NCBI GenBank assembly: GCA_001314655.1
Contig: LJSF01000028.1
Coordinates: forward strand, 108,347-172,346
Direction of reading: 5' to 3'
Source: Rhodobacteraceae bacterium HLUCCA08
GTDB taxonomy: Bacteria > Pseudomonadota > Alphaproteobacteria > Rhodobacterales > Rhodobacteraceae
Length of the DNA: 64,000 nt
The translations under genes were made by a program, and so were the position numbers. This document shows positions 27,437 through 37,240 of this stretch, piece after piece. The notes under the pieces are model-generated. The model ran no database searches and was not told where the DNA came from. It was given only the letters and a program-made list of their open reading frames with translations. How positions within the stretch are numbered: position 1 is the stretch's first letter; every line of letters starts with the position of its first letter.

Positions 27437-28645
27437 CTATTCGGCCAGCGAGGTTTCGATCCGGTTCGCCCGTTCCAGCGTGCGGTGCACCGGGCATTTG
27501 TCGGCGATCTGCAGCAGACGGGCGCGCTGGTCGTCATCGAGGTCGCCGTCGAGGCGGATCACCCGGGTGAACCGGTCGATCTTGCCGCCCGGATCGGCGG
27601 CATCCGTGGCATGGGTCTTGGCGTGGCTGACATCGACCGACACGCCCTCCAGCGGCCAGCCCTTGCGGCGCGCATAGATCCGGATCGTCATCGAGGTGCA
27701 GGCCCCCAGCCCGGCGGCGAGCAGCCCGTAGGGCGAGGGCGCCTTGTCGGTGCCGCCCATGTCGGCCGGTTCATCGGCGGCCAGGACGTGCCGGCCGGCG
27801 CGGATATCCTGCAGGAACCCGTCGGCGGACACCTCGCTGACCCGGGTGACGCCTTCGGGGACGCCCTCGGAGGTGTCCGGATCGGCCAGGTCGACATAGC
27901 GGCCGGCCCAGGTGGCGATCAGGTCGGCGGCGTAATGGGCATCCTCGGCGCGGGTCAGCAGGTGGTCGGCATCGTCGAGGGTGACGAAACTTTTCGGATG
28001 GCGCGCGGCGAGAAAGATCTCGGAGGCGTTGTCGATCCCCACCACGTCGTCCCGCGGCCCGTGCAGCACCAGCAAAGCCGCGTTCAATCGCGAGATCGCG
28101 GGCGCCAGCGCGCCGGCGGCGATATCGTCGAGAAAGCCCTGGCTGATGCGGATGCGGCGCCCGGCCAGCTGCACCTCGGCCACGCCCTGTTCCCTGATCC
28201 GGGGCAGGTCCTCTTCGAAATGGCGGGTCAGGTGCCCGGGATCGAAAGGCGCGCCGATCGTGACCACCGCCTTGACCCCGTCCATCTGCGCCGCGGCCTT
28301 GAGCACCGCCGCCCCGCCCAGCGAATGACCGATCAGCAGCGACGGCGCCATGTCCATCGCCGTGAGCGCGGCGCAGGCGGCCTGCAGATCCTCGACGTTG
28401 CTGGTGAAGGAGGTGTTTTCGAATTCGCCCGCGGAATGGCCGAGGCCGGTGAAATCGAAACGCAAGACGGCAAAGCCGAGCGCGGTCAGCCGCTGGGCGA
28501 TGCGCCGCGCCGCGGGGATGTCCTTGCCGCAGGTGAAGCAATGGGCGAACAGCGCCGTGGCGCGCGGCCGGCCCGGCGGCAGGTCGAGCCGGGCGGCAAG
28601 CCGGGCGCCGTCATGGCCGGGAAAGGAGAAACGATCGGTCGGCAT
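27437..28645 (-). CDS. Bifunctional alpha/beta hydrolase - OsmC family protein
   Basis: Two domains are fused in 402 residues. Residues 1-250 form an alpha/beta hydrolase with nucleophile elbow LIGHSLGGAA (Ser near 105), an acid in HGPRDDVVG and a His in LDDADHLL. Residues 265-402 form an OsmC/Ohr-type domain with its two redox cysteines in AAGLGACTSMTIRIYARR and KCPVHRTLE. OsmC proteins reduce organic hydroperoxides; the fusion is a recognised architecture, but its substrate is not known. It is cytoplasmic and likely a single-gene unit. Confidence 0.92.
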   Translation of the reverse strand: MPTDRFSFPGHDGARLAARLDLPPGRPRATALFAHCFTCGKDIPAARRIAQRLTALGFAVLRFDFTGLGHSAGEFENTSFTSNVEDLQAACAALTAMDMAPSLLIGHSLGGAAVLKAAAQMDGVKAVVTIGAPFDPGHLTRHFEEDLPRIREQGVAEVQLAGRRIRISQGFLDDIAAGALAPAISRLNAALLVLHGPRDDVVGIDNASEIFLAARHPKSFVTLDDADHLLTRAEDAHYAADLIATWAGRYVDLADPDTSEGVPEGVTRVSEVSADGFLQDIRAGRHVLAADEPADMGGTDKAPSPYGLLAAGLGACTSMTIRIYARRKGWPLEGVSVDVSHAKTHATDAADPGGKIDRFTRVIRLDGDLDDDQRARLLQIADKCPVHRTLERANRIETSLAE

Positions 28646-28748
28646 GATATGGCCTTTCGGGACGGTATCGGCCTAGACTTGGCCCGGCAGCCCGGGCTTC
28701 GCAAGGGTCGGGCCGTGACGGTTTCGTGTTCGATGCGAGGGGGCGCAG

Positions 28749-29321
28749 ATGCGTGGCATGGCGATTTGCCTGATGTTCGGGGGTGGCATGGCGGCGGCCG
28801 ACATCACGGTCTACGAATGCGAGGCCCATGGCGACGGTCATTACGAGATCTCCGTGGACAGCGCCGCGCCGGACCGGGCCCAGGCGGTCTATGTTCCGGG
28901 CGGTGAATATGGCGAGGCCCCGATGGAATTTCCGCTTGAGGCCGTGCCGGTGGCGTCGGGTTTCGGCTATGCCGGGGATGACGTGCGGTTTCGCGGCAAG
29001 GGCATGGTCGAGGCGGAATTGACCGAGGGCGCGGTGCGGTTGCGCTGCCTGGCCGGCGGCTGGCCGGTGGGGCCGGTGCCGGCCGTGTCGTCCGGCGGCC
29101 GGCTGCGCGACGGGCCGGGGCTGGAGTTCCGGATCATCGACACCCTGGCGCCGGGCAGCGCGGTCGAGATCGTGCTGAACACCCGGCGCTTTCACGACGG
29201 CTACGAATGGCTGGAGCTGCGGCTGCCCGATGGCCGGTCCGGCTATCACTGGGGCGGGCTGGTCTGCCTGAGCGGCGCCTATCTGCCGGGCACCACCGGC
29301 CCGTGTCGAGCGATCCGGTGA
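28749..29321 (+). CDS. Secreted protein with MliC-like and SH3-like regions
   Basis: The 190-residue product begins with a short signal-like segment (MRGMAICLMFGGGMAAA). The middle part (SGFGYAGDDVRFRGKG, then a Cys pair ECEAH/LRCLAG) recalls MliC-type lysozyme inhibitors. The C-terminal ~70 residues (GGRLRDGPGLEFRIIDTLAPG to YHWGGLVCLSG) resemble a bacterial SH3 domain. This suggests an envelope protein that interacts with cell wall. It overlaps the start of the next gene. Neither domain call is certain. Confidence 0.7.
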   Translation: MRGMAICLMFGGGMAAADITVYECEAHGDGHYEISVDSAAPDRAQAVYVPGGEYGEAPMEFPLEAVPVASGFGYAGDDVRFRGKGMVEAELTEGAVRLRCLAGGWPVGPVPAVSSGGRLRDGPGLEFRIIDTLAPGSAVEIVLNTRRFHDGYEWLELRLPDGRSGYHWGGLVCLSGAYLPGTTGPCRAIR

Positions 29322-30034
29322 TCGCCGGGCTGGACCCCGACCAGATCGCCGCCGCCCGGGCCCGGCTGCCGGCGATGCGGCCGGTCGACGGGCCCTGGCT
29401 GCGCATCGACGCGGCCTATGGCGCGCAACTGGCCGAGAAGGCGCGGCTGCTGGCCGACCGGCGTGACGCGGTGCTGGCGCGCCTTGCGGGCAGTGCGGCG
29501 GCCGAGCAGGAAGCACTGACCGAGGTGCTGACCGGGCTGCGGGACATGCCGGGGTTCCACCGCACCGGTGCGGCGATGCGCTGTCCTGACGGGCGCGTCG
29601 TGCCGCTTGACGGGGATCCGCTGGCCACGATCGGCGCTTTGGTGCAGGAGGATGTCTGCCTGCTGGTCAAACGCGGGGCCGAGCATGTTCTGATCGCGGC
29701 GCTGCTGTGCTTTCCGGCCAGCTGGACGCTTGCCGAAAAGCTGGGCCGGCCGCTGGGGGCGATCCATGGGCCGGTCGCGTCCTATGACGACGGGATCGCG
29801 CGTCGGGTGCAGCGGCTGTTCGACGGGGTGCAGCCGGGCCGGCCGCTGTGGCGGGCCAATCTGCTGCGCTATGACGATCCGGCCCTGTTCCAGCCCCGGA
29901 CCGAGGCCGATCCGCGCCCGGTCGGCGGGGCGCAGGCGCCCTGGTGGCGCAGCGAACGGCAGACGGTGGTGCGGCTGCCCGGGTCGGGTGCGGTCCTGTT
30001 CGCGATCCACACCAGCGTGGTGCCGATCGGTTAG
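29303..30034 (+). CDS. Heme-dependent oxidative N-demethylase-like protein (DUF3445)
   Basis: The 243-residue product matches the DUF3445/HODM family by its central segment EDVCLLVKRGAEHVLIAALLCFPASWTLAEKLGRPL and the following IHGPVASYD and RANLLRYDDPALF. Family members bind heme and oxidatively remove methyl groups from amines such as dimethylamine. No ATG is available at the right place: GTG at 29303 or GTG at 29318 (which overlaps the upstream stop as GTGA) must be used. Other HODM subunits are not nearby. Confidence 0.85.
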   Translation: MSSDPVIAGLDPDQIAAARARLPAMRPVDGPWLRIDAAYGAQLAEKARLLADRRDAVLARLAGSAAAEQEALTEVLTGLRDMPGFHRTGAAMRCPDGRVVPLDGDPLATIGALVQEDVCLLVKRGAEHVLIAALLCFPASWTLAEKLGRPLGAIHGPVASYDDGIARRVQRLFDGVQPGRPLWRANLLRYDDPALFQPRTEADPRPVGGAQAPWWRSERQTVVRLPGSGAVLFAIHTSVVPIG

Positions 30035-30276
30035 CGCAGCACCAGAACCGCCGCGAAGATCGCCAGAACGGCGCCACCGACGGCAAGTCGCCGCGGCGTC
30101 ACCAGGTCGAAGACCGACGACACGTCATCGCCGGTACCGGGTAGCGCCGGTCGCACGGGGTCGCGCCGGTGGGTTTCGCCCAGGGCGCCGGCTTCGAAGG
30201 CGGACAGGGGAACCCCCGTCGCGCGGTGAACGCCGAAGCTGGAGGTGCGTCCGGTCTGATCGGTCCTGTGCAACAT
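30031..30276 (-). CDS. Small tail-anchored hypothetical protein
   Basis: The 81-residue product is hydrophilic for about 58 residues and ends in one hydrophobic helix (RRLAVGGAVLAIFAAVLVLR), a tail-anchor layout. I do not recognise the family. It converges with the HODM-like gene with a 4-bp overlap. Codon use is compatible with coding but the case is modest. Confidence 0.5.
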   Translation of the reverse strand: MLHRTDQTGRTSSFGVHRATGVPLSAFEAGALGETHRRDPVRPALPGTGDDVSSVFDLVTPRRLAVGGAVLAIFAAVLVLR

Positions 30277-30408
30277 CTTGCCATCATTCTACCCGTGATG
30301 ACGCCGACGCTAGGGGCGCAATGTGACCGGATTGGGCCGGGGCGGGGGCCAAAGGAAGATGGTTGGCCGACGATGGCCGGCCCCGGCCCGGCCCGGAACC
30401 GGCCAATG

Positions 30409-30432
30409 AAAAGGGGCGCCCGAAGGCGCCCC
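30409..30432 (-). terminator. Rho-independent terminator of glnA
   Basis: On the minus strand an 8-bp stem GGGGCGCC / GGCGCCCC with a UUCG loop is followed by UUUU. It lies 24 bp after the glnA stop codon. UUCG-capped stems are very stable. Confidence 0.85.
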
Positions 30433-30455
30433 GTTCCCTGGTCTCCGCAAGTGGA

Positions 30456-31862
30456 TCAGCAGCTGTAATACATTTTGAATTCCACCGGGTGCGGGGTGTG
30501 CTCATAGGCATAGACCTCGTCCCACTTGAGCTCCATGTAGCCCTCGATCTGGTCCTTGGTGAAGACATCGCCGGCCAGCAGGAAGTCGTGATCGGCCTCC
30601 AGGCTTTCCAGTGCTTCGCGCAAGCTGGCGCAGACCGTCGGGATGCCGGCCAGTTCCTCGGGCGGCAGATCGTAGAGATCCTTGTCCGACGGCCCGCCCG
30701 GGTCGATCTTGTTCTTGATCCCGTCGAGACCGGCCATCAGCAGCGCGGCAAAGCACAGATAGGGGTTCGCCGACGGATCGGGGAAGCGGGCCTCGACGCG
30801 CTTGGCCTTTGGGCTTTCGGCCCAGGGGATCCGCACGCAGCCCGAGCGGTTGCGGGCCGAATAGGCGCGCAGCACCGGTGCTTCGAAGCCCGGGATCAGG
30901 CGCTTGTAGGAATTGGTGGAGGGGTTGGTGAAGGCGTTCAGCGTCTTGGCATGCTTGAGGATGCCGCCGATGAAATACAGCGCCTCCTGGGACAGGTCGG
31001 CATATTTGTCGCCGGCGAACAGAGGCTTGCCGTCTTTCCAGATCGACATGTTGACGTGCATCCCGGTGCCGTTGTCGCCGGCGATGGGTTTCGGCATGAA
31101 GGTCGCCGATTTGCCATAGGCCTGGGCGACGTTGTGGATGACATATTTGTATTTCTGCAGCTCGTCGGCCTGCTTGGTCAGCGTGCCGAAGATCAGGCCC
31201 AGTTCGTGCTGGCAGGAGGCCACCTCGTGGTGGTGCTTGTCGACATTCATGCCGATCCGCTTCATCGTCGACAGCATTTCCGAACGGATGTCCTGGCCAT
31301 CGTCGATCGGGTTGACCGGGAAATAGCCGCCCTTGATGCCCGGGCGGTGGCCGGTATTGCCCATTTCGTATTCGGTATCGCTGTTCCAGGCCGCGTCCAG
31401 CGCGTCGACCTCGTAGGAGACCTTGTTCATGGCGACCGAGAACCGGACATCGTCGAACAGGAAGAACTCCGCCTCGGGGCCGAAATAGGCCGCGTCGCCG
31501 ATGCCGGAGGCCTTCAGATAGGCCTCGGCCTTTTCGGCGGTCGCGCGCGGGTCGCGGTCATACATCTCGCCGGTATCGGGTTCATGGATCGTGCAATGCA
31601 GGCAGAGCGTCTTTTCGGCATAGAACGGGTCGATATAGGCGCTGCGCGGATCGGGGTTCAGCTTCATGTCGGACTGGTCGATCGACTTCCAGCCGGCGAT
31701 CGACGAGCCGTCGAACATGAAGCCTTCTTCCAGGAAATCCTCGTCGACCTGATCGGCCATCACCGTCACGTGCTGCAGCTTGCCGCGCGGGTCGGTGAAG
31801 CGGATGTCGACATAGGCCACATCTTCGTCCGCGATCATTTTCAGAACGTCTGCGTTGTCCAT
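30456..31862 (-). CDS. glnA: Glutamine synthetase type I
   Basis: GlnA makes glutamine from glutamate, ammonia and ATP and is the main ammonia-assimilating enzyme. The 468-residue product has the beta-grasp start, the [13 protein letters not shown] loop, the active-site [12 protein letters not shown], the ATP-site region [13 protein letters not shown] and the adenylylation tyrosine in DLYDLPPEE. That tyrosine implies control by GlnE. It is downstream of glnB in the same direction (51-bp gap), the usual glnBA operon. Confidence 0.98.
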   Translation of the reverse strand: MDNADVLKMIADEDVAYVDIRFTDPRGKLQHVTVMADQVDEDFLEEGFMFDGSSIAGWKSIDQSDMKLNPDPRSAYIDPFYAEKTLCLHCTIHEPDTGEMYDRDPRATAEKAEAYLKASGIGDAAYFGPEAEFFLFDDVRFSVAMNKVSYEVDALDAAWNSDTEYEMGNTGHRPGIKGGYFPVNPIDDGQDIRSEMLSTMKRIGMNVDKHHHEVASCQHELGLIFGTLTKQADELQKYKYVIHNVAQAYGKSATFMPKPIAGDNGTGMHVNMSIWKDGKPLFAGDKYADLSQEALYFIGGILKHAKTLNAFTNPSTNSYKRLIPGFEAPVLRAYSARNRSGCVRIPWAESPKAKRVEARFPDPSANPYLCFAALLMAGLDGIKNKIDPGGPSDKDLYDLPPEELAGIPTVCASLREALESLEADHDFLLAGDVFTKDQIEGYMELKWDEVYAYEHTPHPVEFKMYYSC

Positions 31863-31913
31863 ATTTTCCCCTTGGATGTTGAGGGCGGCCCGGTATCGGC
31901 CGCCGGGAACGGG

Positions 31914-32420
<507 letters not shown>

Positions 32421-32427
32421 CTAATTG

Positions 32428-34131
32428 ATGACCGAGCTGTTAACCGCTGCCCAGATGCGCGCCATCGAACAGGCGGCGATCACCTCGGGCGAGGTCACCG
32501 GGCTGGAGTTGATGGAGCGCGCAGGCGCGGGCGTCGTGGAGGCGGTGTTCGAGGAATGGCCGGACCTGGCGGCGGGGTCGTTCCGGGCCGTGGTCCTGTG
32601 CGGGCCGGGCAACAACGGCGGCGACGGGTTCGTGGTGGCCCGGCTCCTGAAGGAACGCGGCTGGGAGGTCGAGGTGTTCCTTTATGGCGACCCCGAGAGG
32701 CTGCCGCCGGATGCGCGGGTGAATCATGAGCGGTGGGTCGGGATCGGGGAGGTCGGTCAGCTTACCGACGATACCGCGTTCGATGCTTCCAATCCGCATC
32801 TTTGCATCGATGCGTTGTTCGGAACCGGTCTTGACCGTCCAATCGAGGCACTCGGCGGTGTCCTTGGAGGTCTGCATGGCCTTGCCCATTCTACGTCCGG
32901 GAACAAGGCCGGGGTCCGGGGAGCCTGCAAGGTTGTCGCAGTTGATCTTCCAAGCGGGCTTTGTTCCGACACCGGAAAGGCGTTCAAGAGGAGTGATAGG
33001 CGGCGTTCGGCGCATGATGCTGCATCGGCACATCTCGTCGTGACGTTTCACGCGATGAAACTGGGGCACATGCTGGCGGAGGGTCCACTGAATTGTGGAA
33101 AGGTCGTCGTCCATGACATCGGCCTTTCGAAGACGGGGTCCGGTAAGGGGACCATCGTGCAAGGCGTCTGCGGTTCAGCACGGCTGGAAAAGCACCATGC
33201 CGCGCACAAATACACCCACGGCCATGCCCTGATCCTCTCGGGTCCGTCGGGCAAAGGCGGGGCGGGGCGGCTGGCGGCGCGGGGGGCGCTCAGGATCGGG
33301 GCGGGGCTGGTTACGTTGGGCTGTCCGCCGGACGCGGTGCCCGAGAACGCGGCGCAGCTGAACGCGATCATGCTGGTGCCTGTTCATGATGCCGATGCGC
33401 TGGGCCGGGTGCTGGAGGATGCGCGGATCAACGCGCTCTGCCTCGGGCCGGGGATGGGGGGCGACAGGGCACGCGAGCTGGTGCCCGCAGCCCTGCGCGT
33501 CCCGGCCCCCGAGCCGGGACCTCGACCCGGAGGCCCCGGATCAGGTCCGGGGCGGGCTCCCGGATCAGGTCCGGGGCGGGCTCCCGGATCAGGTCCGGGG
33601 CGGGCTCCCGGATCAGGTCCGGGGCGGGCGGTGGTGCTCGATGCCGATGCGCTCACCGGCTTCGCGGACGATCCCGACACCTTGTTCGCCATCCTTCACG
33701 AAACCTGCGTCCTGACCCCTCATCACGGCGAATTCGCGCGCCTGTTTCCGGACATCGCCGAAAAACTCGCCGAACCGGCCACGACCGGCCCGGCCTATTC
33801 CAAGGTCGACGCGACCCGAGAGGCGGCGAAACGTGCGGGCTGCACGGTGTTGTTCAAAGGACCCGACACGGTGATCGCCAGCCCCGATGGCCGCGCCGCG
33901 ATCAACAGCAGCCAGTATGACCGCGCCGCCCCCTGGATGGCCACGGCCGGGTCGGGTGACGTGCTGGCCGGCTTCGTCACCGGGCTGCTGGCCCGCGGTT
34001 TCGCCCCGCAAGACGCCGCCGCGACCGCCGCCTGGCTGCACACCGAATGCGCCCTCGGCTTCGGCCCCGGCCTGATCGCCGAGGATCTGCCCGAGGCACT
34101 GCCGAAGGTGTTCCGCCAACTCGGCCTTTAG
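32428..34131 (+). CDS. nnr: Bifunctional NAD(P)H-hydrate epimerase / dehydratase (Nnr)
   Basis: Nnr repairs damaged NAD(P)H hydrates. The 567-residue product fuses an N-terminal epimerase domain (LTAAQMRAIEQ, then GPGNNGGDGFVVARLL) to a C-terminal ADP-dependent dehydratase domain (GHALILSGPSGKGGAGRLAARG, LTPHHGEFARLF and the closing ATAGSGDVLAGFVTGLLARG). Two oddities are visible: bases ~32740-33190 are much less GC-rich with different codon use, suggesting recombination, and a REP-like element has been read in frame as four PGSGPGRA repeats (33534-33629). The frame is open, so the gene may be functional. Start is ATG 32428. Confidence 0.93.
   Translation: MTELLTAAQMRAIEQAAITSGEVTGLELMERAGAGVVEAVFEEWPDLAAGSFRAVVLCGPGNNGGDGFVVARLLKERGWEVEVFLYGDPERLPPDARVNHERWVGIGEVGQLTDDTAFDASNPHLCIDALFGTGLDRPIEALGGVLGGLHGLAHSTSGNKAGVRGACKVVAVDLPSGLCSDTGKAFKRSDRRRSAHDAASAHLVVTFHAMKLGHMLAEGPLNCGKVVVHDIGLSKTGSGKGTIVQGVCGSARLEKHHAAHKYTHGHALILSGPSGKGGAGRLAARGALRIGAGLVTLGCPPDAVPENAAQLNAIMLVPVHDADALGRVLEDARINALCLGPGMGGDRARELVPAALRVPAPEPGPRPGGPGSGPGRAPGSGPGRAPGSGPGRAPGSGPGRAVVLDADALTGFADDPDTLFAILHETCVLTPHHGEFARLFPDIAEKLAEPATTGPAYSKVDATREAAKRAGCTVLFKGPDTVIASPDGRAAINSSQYDRAAPWMATAGSGDVLAGFVTGLLARGFAPQDAAATAAWLHTECALGFGPGLIAEDLPEALPKVFRQLGL
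33511..33629. repeat. REP-like palindromic element inside nnr, amplified to four 24-bp units
   Basis: The element begins GAGCCGGGACCTCGAC and continues into the inverted repeat GCCCCGGA-TCAGG-TCCGGGGC (33533-33553). It is closely similar to the intergenic element at 47815-47869. The palindrome then recurs as four 24-bp direct repeats with TCAGG loops at 33541, 33565, 33589 and 33613. It is read through in frame, adding Pro/Gly/Arg-rich sequence to Nnr. Confidence 0.85.
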
Positions 34132-34250
34132 GGCGGCTTTGGGCCGGAACTATCCCCGGGGGGGAATTCGCGACAGCGAAAAGGGGGGCGGACAGCCCCC
34201 CTGGATCAACAAACCCGGGTGCCGCAGGCCCTCAATGGGGAAAATGGGGC

Positions 34251-34718
34251 TCAGACCAGGTCCGAGGCGACCTCGAGCCCGTCGGCATAGACGATATGCG
34301 GGCGGTCGAAATCCAGCTCCCACAGGACCATCCGCCGCATCTCGACCTCGGCGACGAATTCGCCATCCACCAGCCGCTTGGCCGGGACAGTCGCCGCCTT
34401 GGCGCCGAACAGCGCCTCGGCGCGCCAGTCGCGGATATGGATCGGTGTGTCGGGGGCGACCAGGATGTCGCGGTCGGGGCGCGCATAGCCCAGCGAGCCG
34501 GCCTTGATCGCGATCGGGGCGACATGCACCTCGACCATGCGCAGGCCCCGCAGGACCGCGACGCCGCTGTCGCGGGTGATCACCTTGTCGCCCGGCGACA
34601 GGTGTTCGACCGGCAATTCGCCGTCCAGCGTGAGGATGGTGGTGCCGGCGGTCAGACCCTTGAGGCGGGTATCGACGGCGGTGGCGCCGTCGAAGGCTTC
34701 TTTCAATCCCAGGTGCAT
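34251..34718 (-). CDS. Hint (hedgehog/intein) domain protein, probably without the catalytic Cys
   Basis: The 155-residue protein has a Hint-like opening GLTAGTTILTLDGELPVEHL followed by SPGDKVITRDSGVAVLRGL, as in Rhodobacterales Hint proteins. In active Hint domains a Cys, Ser or Thr begins the motif (C-F-x-P-G-T); here the aligned residue is Gly, and no C-terminal His-Asn pair is seen. Self-cleavage is therefore doubtful. No secretion signal or partner toxin domain is attached. A long 267-bp gap separates it from the tRNA gene. Confidence 0.78.
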   Translation of the reverse strand: MHLGLKEAFDGATAVDTRLKGLTAGTTILTLDGELPVEHLSPGDKVITRDSGVAVLRGLRMVEVHVAPIAIKAGSLGYARPDRDILVAPDTPIHIRDWRAEALFGAKAATVPAKRLVDGEFVAEVEMRRMVLWELDFDRPHIVYADGLEVASDLV

Positions 34719-34984
34719 GGCGGTGCTCGCTCTTGCGTGTGTCCGAGAACATTTCTTGCCCCGGAATGTGGCAAGAAAAAGTTAGCACCGCGGCGAATGT
34801 GGTGTGATTGCGCGGCGACACCCGGGCAGGCACATGGCGTGTCGACCCCATCACTCCTGGAAAAGTCTTTCAAAACCGGCATTTGGGCGGCGCAGGTGCG
34901 ACCCGGTCCGGCGCTGCTGCCGATTTCCCCTCGCCAGTGCCTGTGGGCTTTGCTAAGTGCCGGCCTGGCCCGGTGCGGCCGATC

Positions 34985-35069
34985 GCGGGTGTGGCGGAAC
35001 TGGTAGACGCACCAGATTTAGGTTCTGGCGCCGCAAGGCGTGGGGGTTCGAGTCCCTCCACCCGCACCA
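34985..35069 (+). tRNA. tRNA-Leu (anticodon UAG)
   Basis: The 85-nt sequence folds as a class II tRNA. Acceptor arms GCGGGTG / CACCCGC are followed by A and an encoded CCA. The anticodon arm CCAGA-TTTAGGT-TCTGG gives anticodon TAG (reads CUA and other CUN codons). The variable arm is long (CGCCGCAAGGCGT) and the T-arm has GGTTCGAGTCC. All features fit tRNA-Leu. Confidence 0.97.
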
Positions 35070-35233
35070 ATCAGGGGTCCGGCATCGCGCCGCACCAGCC
35101 CCCCGGGGCGGGCGCGGGCGGCGCTGGCCATGGCGAAAACCGCCTTGCACCCGGCCTTGGCGGCGCGTATCAGGCGGGCGATTTTGACCGCCGCGGACGC
35201 CTCCGCGGCTCCCATGCAATGGACAAGGACGAC

Positions 35234-36565
35234 ATGCAGGTCACCGAAACCCTGAACGACGGTCTCAAGCGCGGCTACGAGATTACCCTCACCGCTGCCG
35301 AGCTGGACCAGAAGGTCACCGAAAAACTGATCGAGGCCCAGCCCGAGATCGAGATGAAAGGCTTCCGCAAGGGCAAGGTGCCGTTGCCGCTGCTGAAAAA
35401 GCAGTTCGGCCAGCGTCTGCTGGGCGAGGCGATGCAGGACGCGATCGACGGCGCCATGAGCGCGCATCTGGAAAGCACCGGCGACCGGCCCGCGGCCCAG
35501 CCCGAGATGAAGATGACCAACGAGGACTGGAAAGAAGGCGACGACGTGGTCGTGGCCGTGTCCTATGAACGTCTGCCCGACGTGCCCGCGCTCGATTTCT
35601 CGGGGATCGAACTGGAGCGGCTGGTGGTCAAGGCCGACGAGGCCTCGGTCGAGGAGGCGCTGCGGAACCTGGCCGACAGCGCCCAGAATTTCGAGGATCG
35701 CAAGAAAGGCGCCAAGGCCAAGGACGGCGATCAGGTGGTGATCGATTTCGTCGGCAAGGTCGACGGCGAGCCCTTCGAGGGCGGCGCGGCCGAGGATTAC
35801 CCGCTGGTGCTGGGCTCGAGCAGCTTCATCCCGGGCTTCGAAGACCAGCTGGTCGGGGTCAAGGCCGGCGAAGAGAAAGCCGTCGAGGTGTCCTTTCCCG
35901 ACGAATACCAGGCCGAACACCTGGCCGGCAAGGCGGCGGTGTTCGACGTGACCGTGAAGGCGGTCAAGGAACCCAAGCCCGCGCCGATCGACGACGACCT
36001 GGCGACGAAGTTCGGGGTCGAGGATCTTGCGACGCTGAAAGACCAGATCGGCACCCAGCTGGAAGGCGAATTCACCGGCGCCGCCCGCGCGGTGGTCAAG
36101 CGCAAGCTGCTGGACAAGCTGGACGATATGGTCAGCTTCGAGCTGCCGCCCAGCCTGGTCGAGGCCGAGGCCAAGCAGATCGCCCACCAGCTGTGGCACG
36201 AGGACAATCCCGATGTCCAAGGCCATGACCACCCCGAGGTCGAGCCGACGGAGGAGCATGTGAAGCTGGCCGAGCGCCGGGTGAAACTGGGCCTGTTCCT
36301 GGCCGAGGTCGGCCAGAAGGCCGAGGTGACGGTGTCGGATGCCGAATTCACCCAGGCGGTGATGAACCAGGCCCGGCAATATCGCGGGCAGGAGCGGCAA
36401 TTCTTCGAATTCGTCCAGCAGAACGCGCAGATGCAACAGCAGATCCGCGCGCCCCTGTTCGAGGAAAAGGTCGTCGATCACATCATCGAACAGGCCAAGG
36501 TCAGCGACAAGGAAGTCGGCAAGGACGACCTGCAGAAGGCCGTCGAGGCGCTGGAAGAGGAATAG
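35234..36565 (+). CDS. tig: Trigger factor
   Basis: Trigger factor is the ribosome-bound chaperone with peptidyl-prolyl isomerase activity. The 443-residue product has the N-terminal ribosome-binding signature GFRKGKVP (residues ~44-51), an FKBP-like domain with [20 protein letters not shown] near residues 163-182, and a long helical C-terminal domain ending EALEEE. Start ATG 35234 ([16 protein letters not shown]) has an AGGA motif upstream and the conserved N-terminus; an ATG at 35219 is the alternative. Confidence 0.96.
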   Translation: MQVTETLNDGLKRGYEITLTAAELDQKVTEKLIEAQPEIEMKGFRKGKVPLPLLKKQFGQRLLGEAMQDAIDGAMSAHLESTGDRPAAQPEMKMTNEDWKEGDDVVVAVSYERLPDVPALDFSGIELERLVVKADEASVEEALRNLADSAQNFEDRKKGAKAKDGDQVVIDFVGKVDGEPFEGGAAEDYPLVLGSSSFIPGFEDQLVGVKAGEEKAVEVSFPDEYQAEHLAGKAAVFDVTVKAVKEPKPAPIDDDLATKFGVEDLATLKDQIGTQLEGEFTGAARAVVKRKLLDKLDDMVSFELPPSLVEAEAKQIAHQLWHEDNPDVQGHDHPEVEPTEEHVKLAERRVKLGLFLAEVGQKAEVTVSDAEFTQAVMNQARQYRGQERQFFEFVQQNAQMQQQIRAPLFEEKVVDHIIEQAKVSDKEVGKDDLQKAVEALEEE

Positions 36566-36587
36566 GCCGAACCGGCCGATCGATCCG

Positions 36588-36618
36588 ACGGGCCGCGCCG
36601 TATATCGGGGCGGCCCGT
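36588..36618 (+). terminator. Hairpin after tig
   Basis: A perfect 9-bp inverted repeat (ACGGGCCGC / GCGGCCCGT) with a 13-nt loop starts 23 bp after the tig stop codon. It has no clear U-tract, so it is a possible terminator only. Confidence 0.5.
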
Positions 36619-36733
36619 TCGCATTGTGACGCTTTTGGCGCGGCAAGTGCCGGAGGGCCGTGTTTTGGCCCTACGATCGCCGCAACCGTTGATCTAGGAT
36701 TCCTTGGCAAGACAAGATGTCAAAGGGAACCAG

Positions 36734-37213
36734 ATGAAGACGTTCGTATGTTCGATGATCGCCGGGGCGGGCCTGTTCGCCGCGACCCAGGCCGTGGCCT
36801 GCCCGGATTGGCGGCTGAGCCCCACCTACGGGGAATACTCGATGTCGGCCGCGCAGATGCGGTCGCCCCAGGGCCTGAGCCTGACCGCCGGCGGCGATCA
36901 GTACGTCTGGAATTGTCCGAACGTCGATCCGCAGACCGACCGCGGGGCGGGGTATTTCACCAGCGCGCCCGATGCGCGTTTCTTCCTGAGCGGGCTGGAG
37001 GGCAACCGGTTGCGGATCGAGGTGCAAAGCGCGTGCGACAGCGCGTTGCTGATCAATACCGGCACCGCGACCTGGTATTACGACGATGACGATGCCGGGA
37101 ATCTGGACCCGATGATCACCCTGACCCGGCCGGTCAGCGGCCAGATCGATGTCTGGGTCGGCACCTATGACGGTCAGTATTGCGACGCGGTGCTGAACCT
37201 GCAGGTCTATTGA
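36734..37213 (+). CDS. Secreted protein with a C-terminal PPC-like domain
   Basis: The 159-residue product has a signal peptide (MKTFVCSMIAGAGLFAATQAVA) ending before CPDWRL. The last ~80 residues (DARFFLSGLEGNRLRIEVQS, CDSALLINTGTATWYYDDD, SGQIDVWVGTYDGQYCDAVLNLQVY) follow the bacterial pre-peptidase C-terminal pattern of secreted peptidases. No peptidase domain is present, so it is a stand-alone envelope or periplasmic binding module of unknown function. An AAAGGGA ribosome-binding site precedes the ATG at 36734. Confidence 0.8.
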   Translation: MKTFVCSMIAGAGLFAATQAVACPDWRLSPTYGEYSMSAAQMRSPQGLSLTAGGDQYVWNCPNVDPQTDRGAGYFTSAPDARFFLSGLEGNRLRIEVQSACDSALLINTGTATWYYDDDDAGNLDPMITLTRPVSGQIDVWVGTYDGQYCDAVLNLQVY

Positions 37214-37240
37214 GCGCGACCGGGCGCGTGGCCGGCCAGG

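Noticed and set aside
33534-33629. Short CRISPR or phage-variation repeat
   Set aside because: The 24-bp units have no spacers and match a REP-like palindrome found elsewhere in the window.
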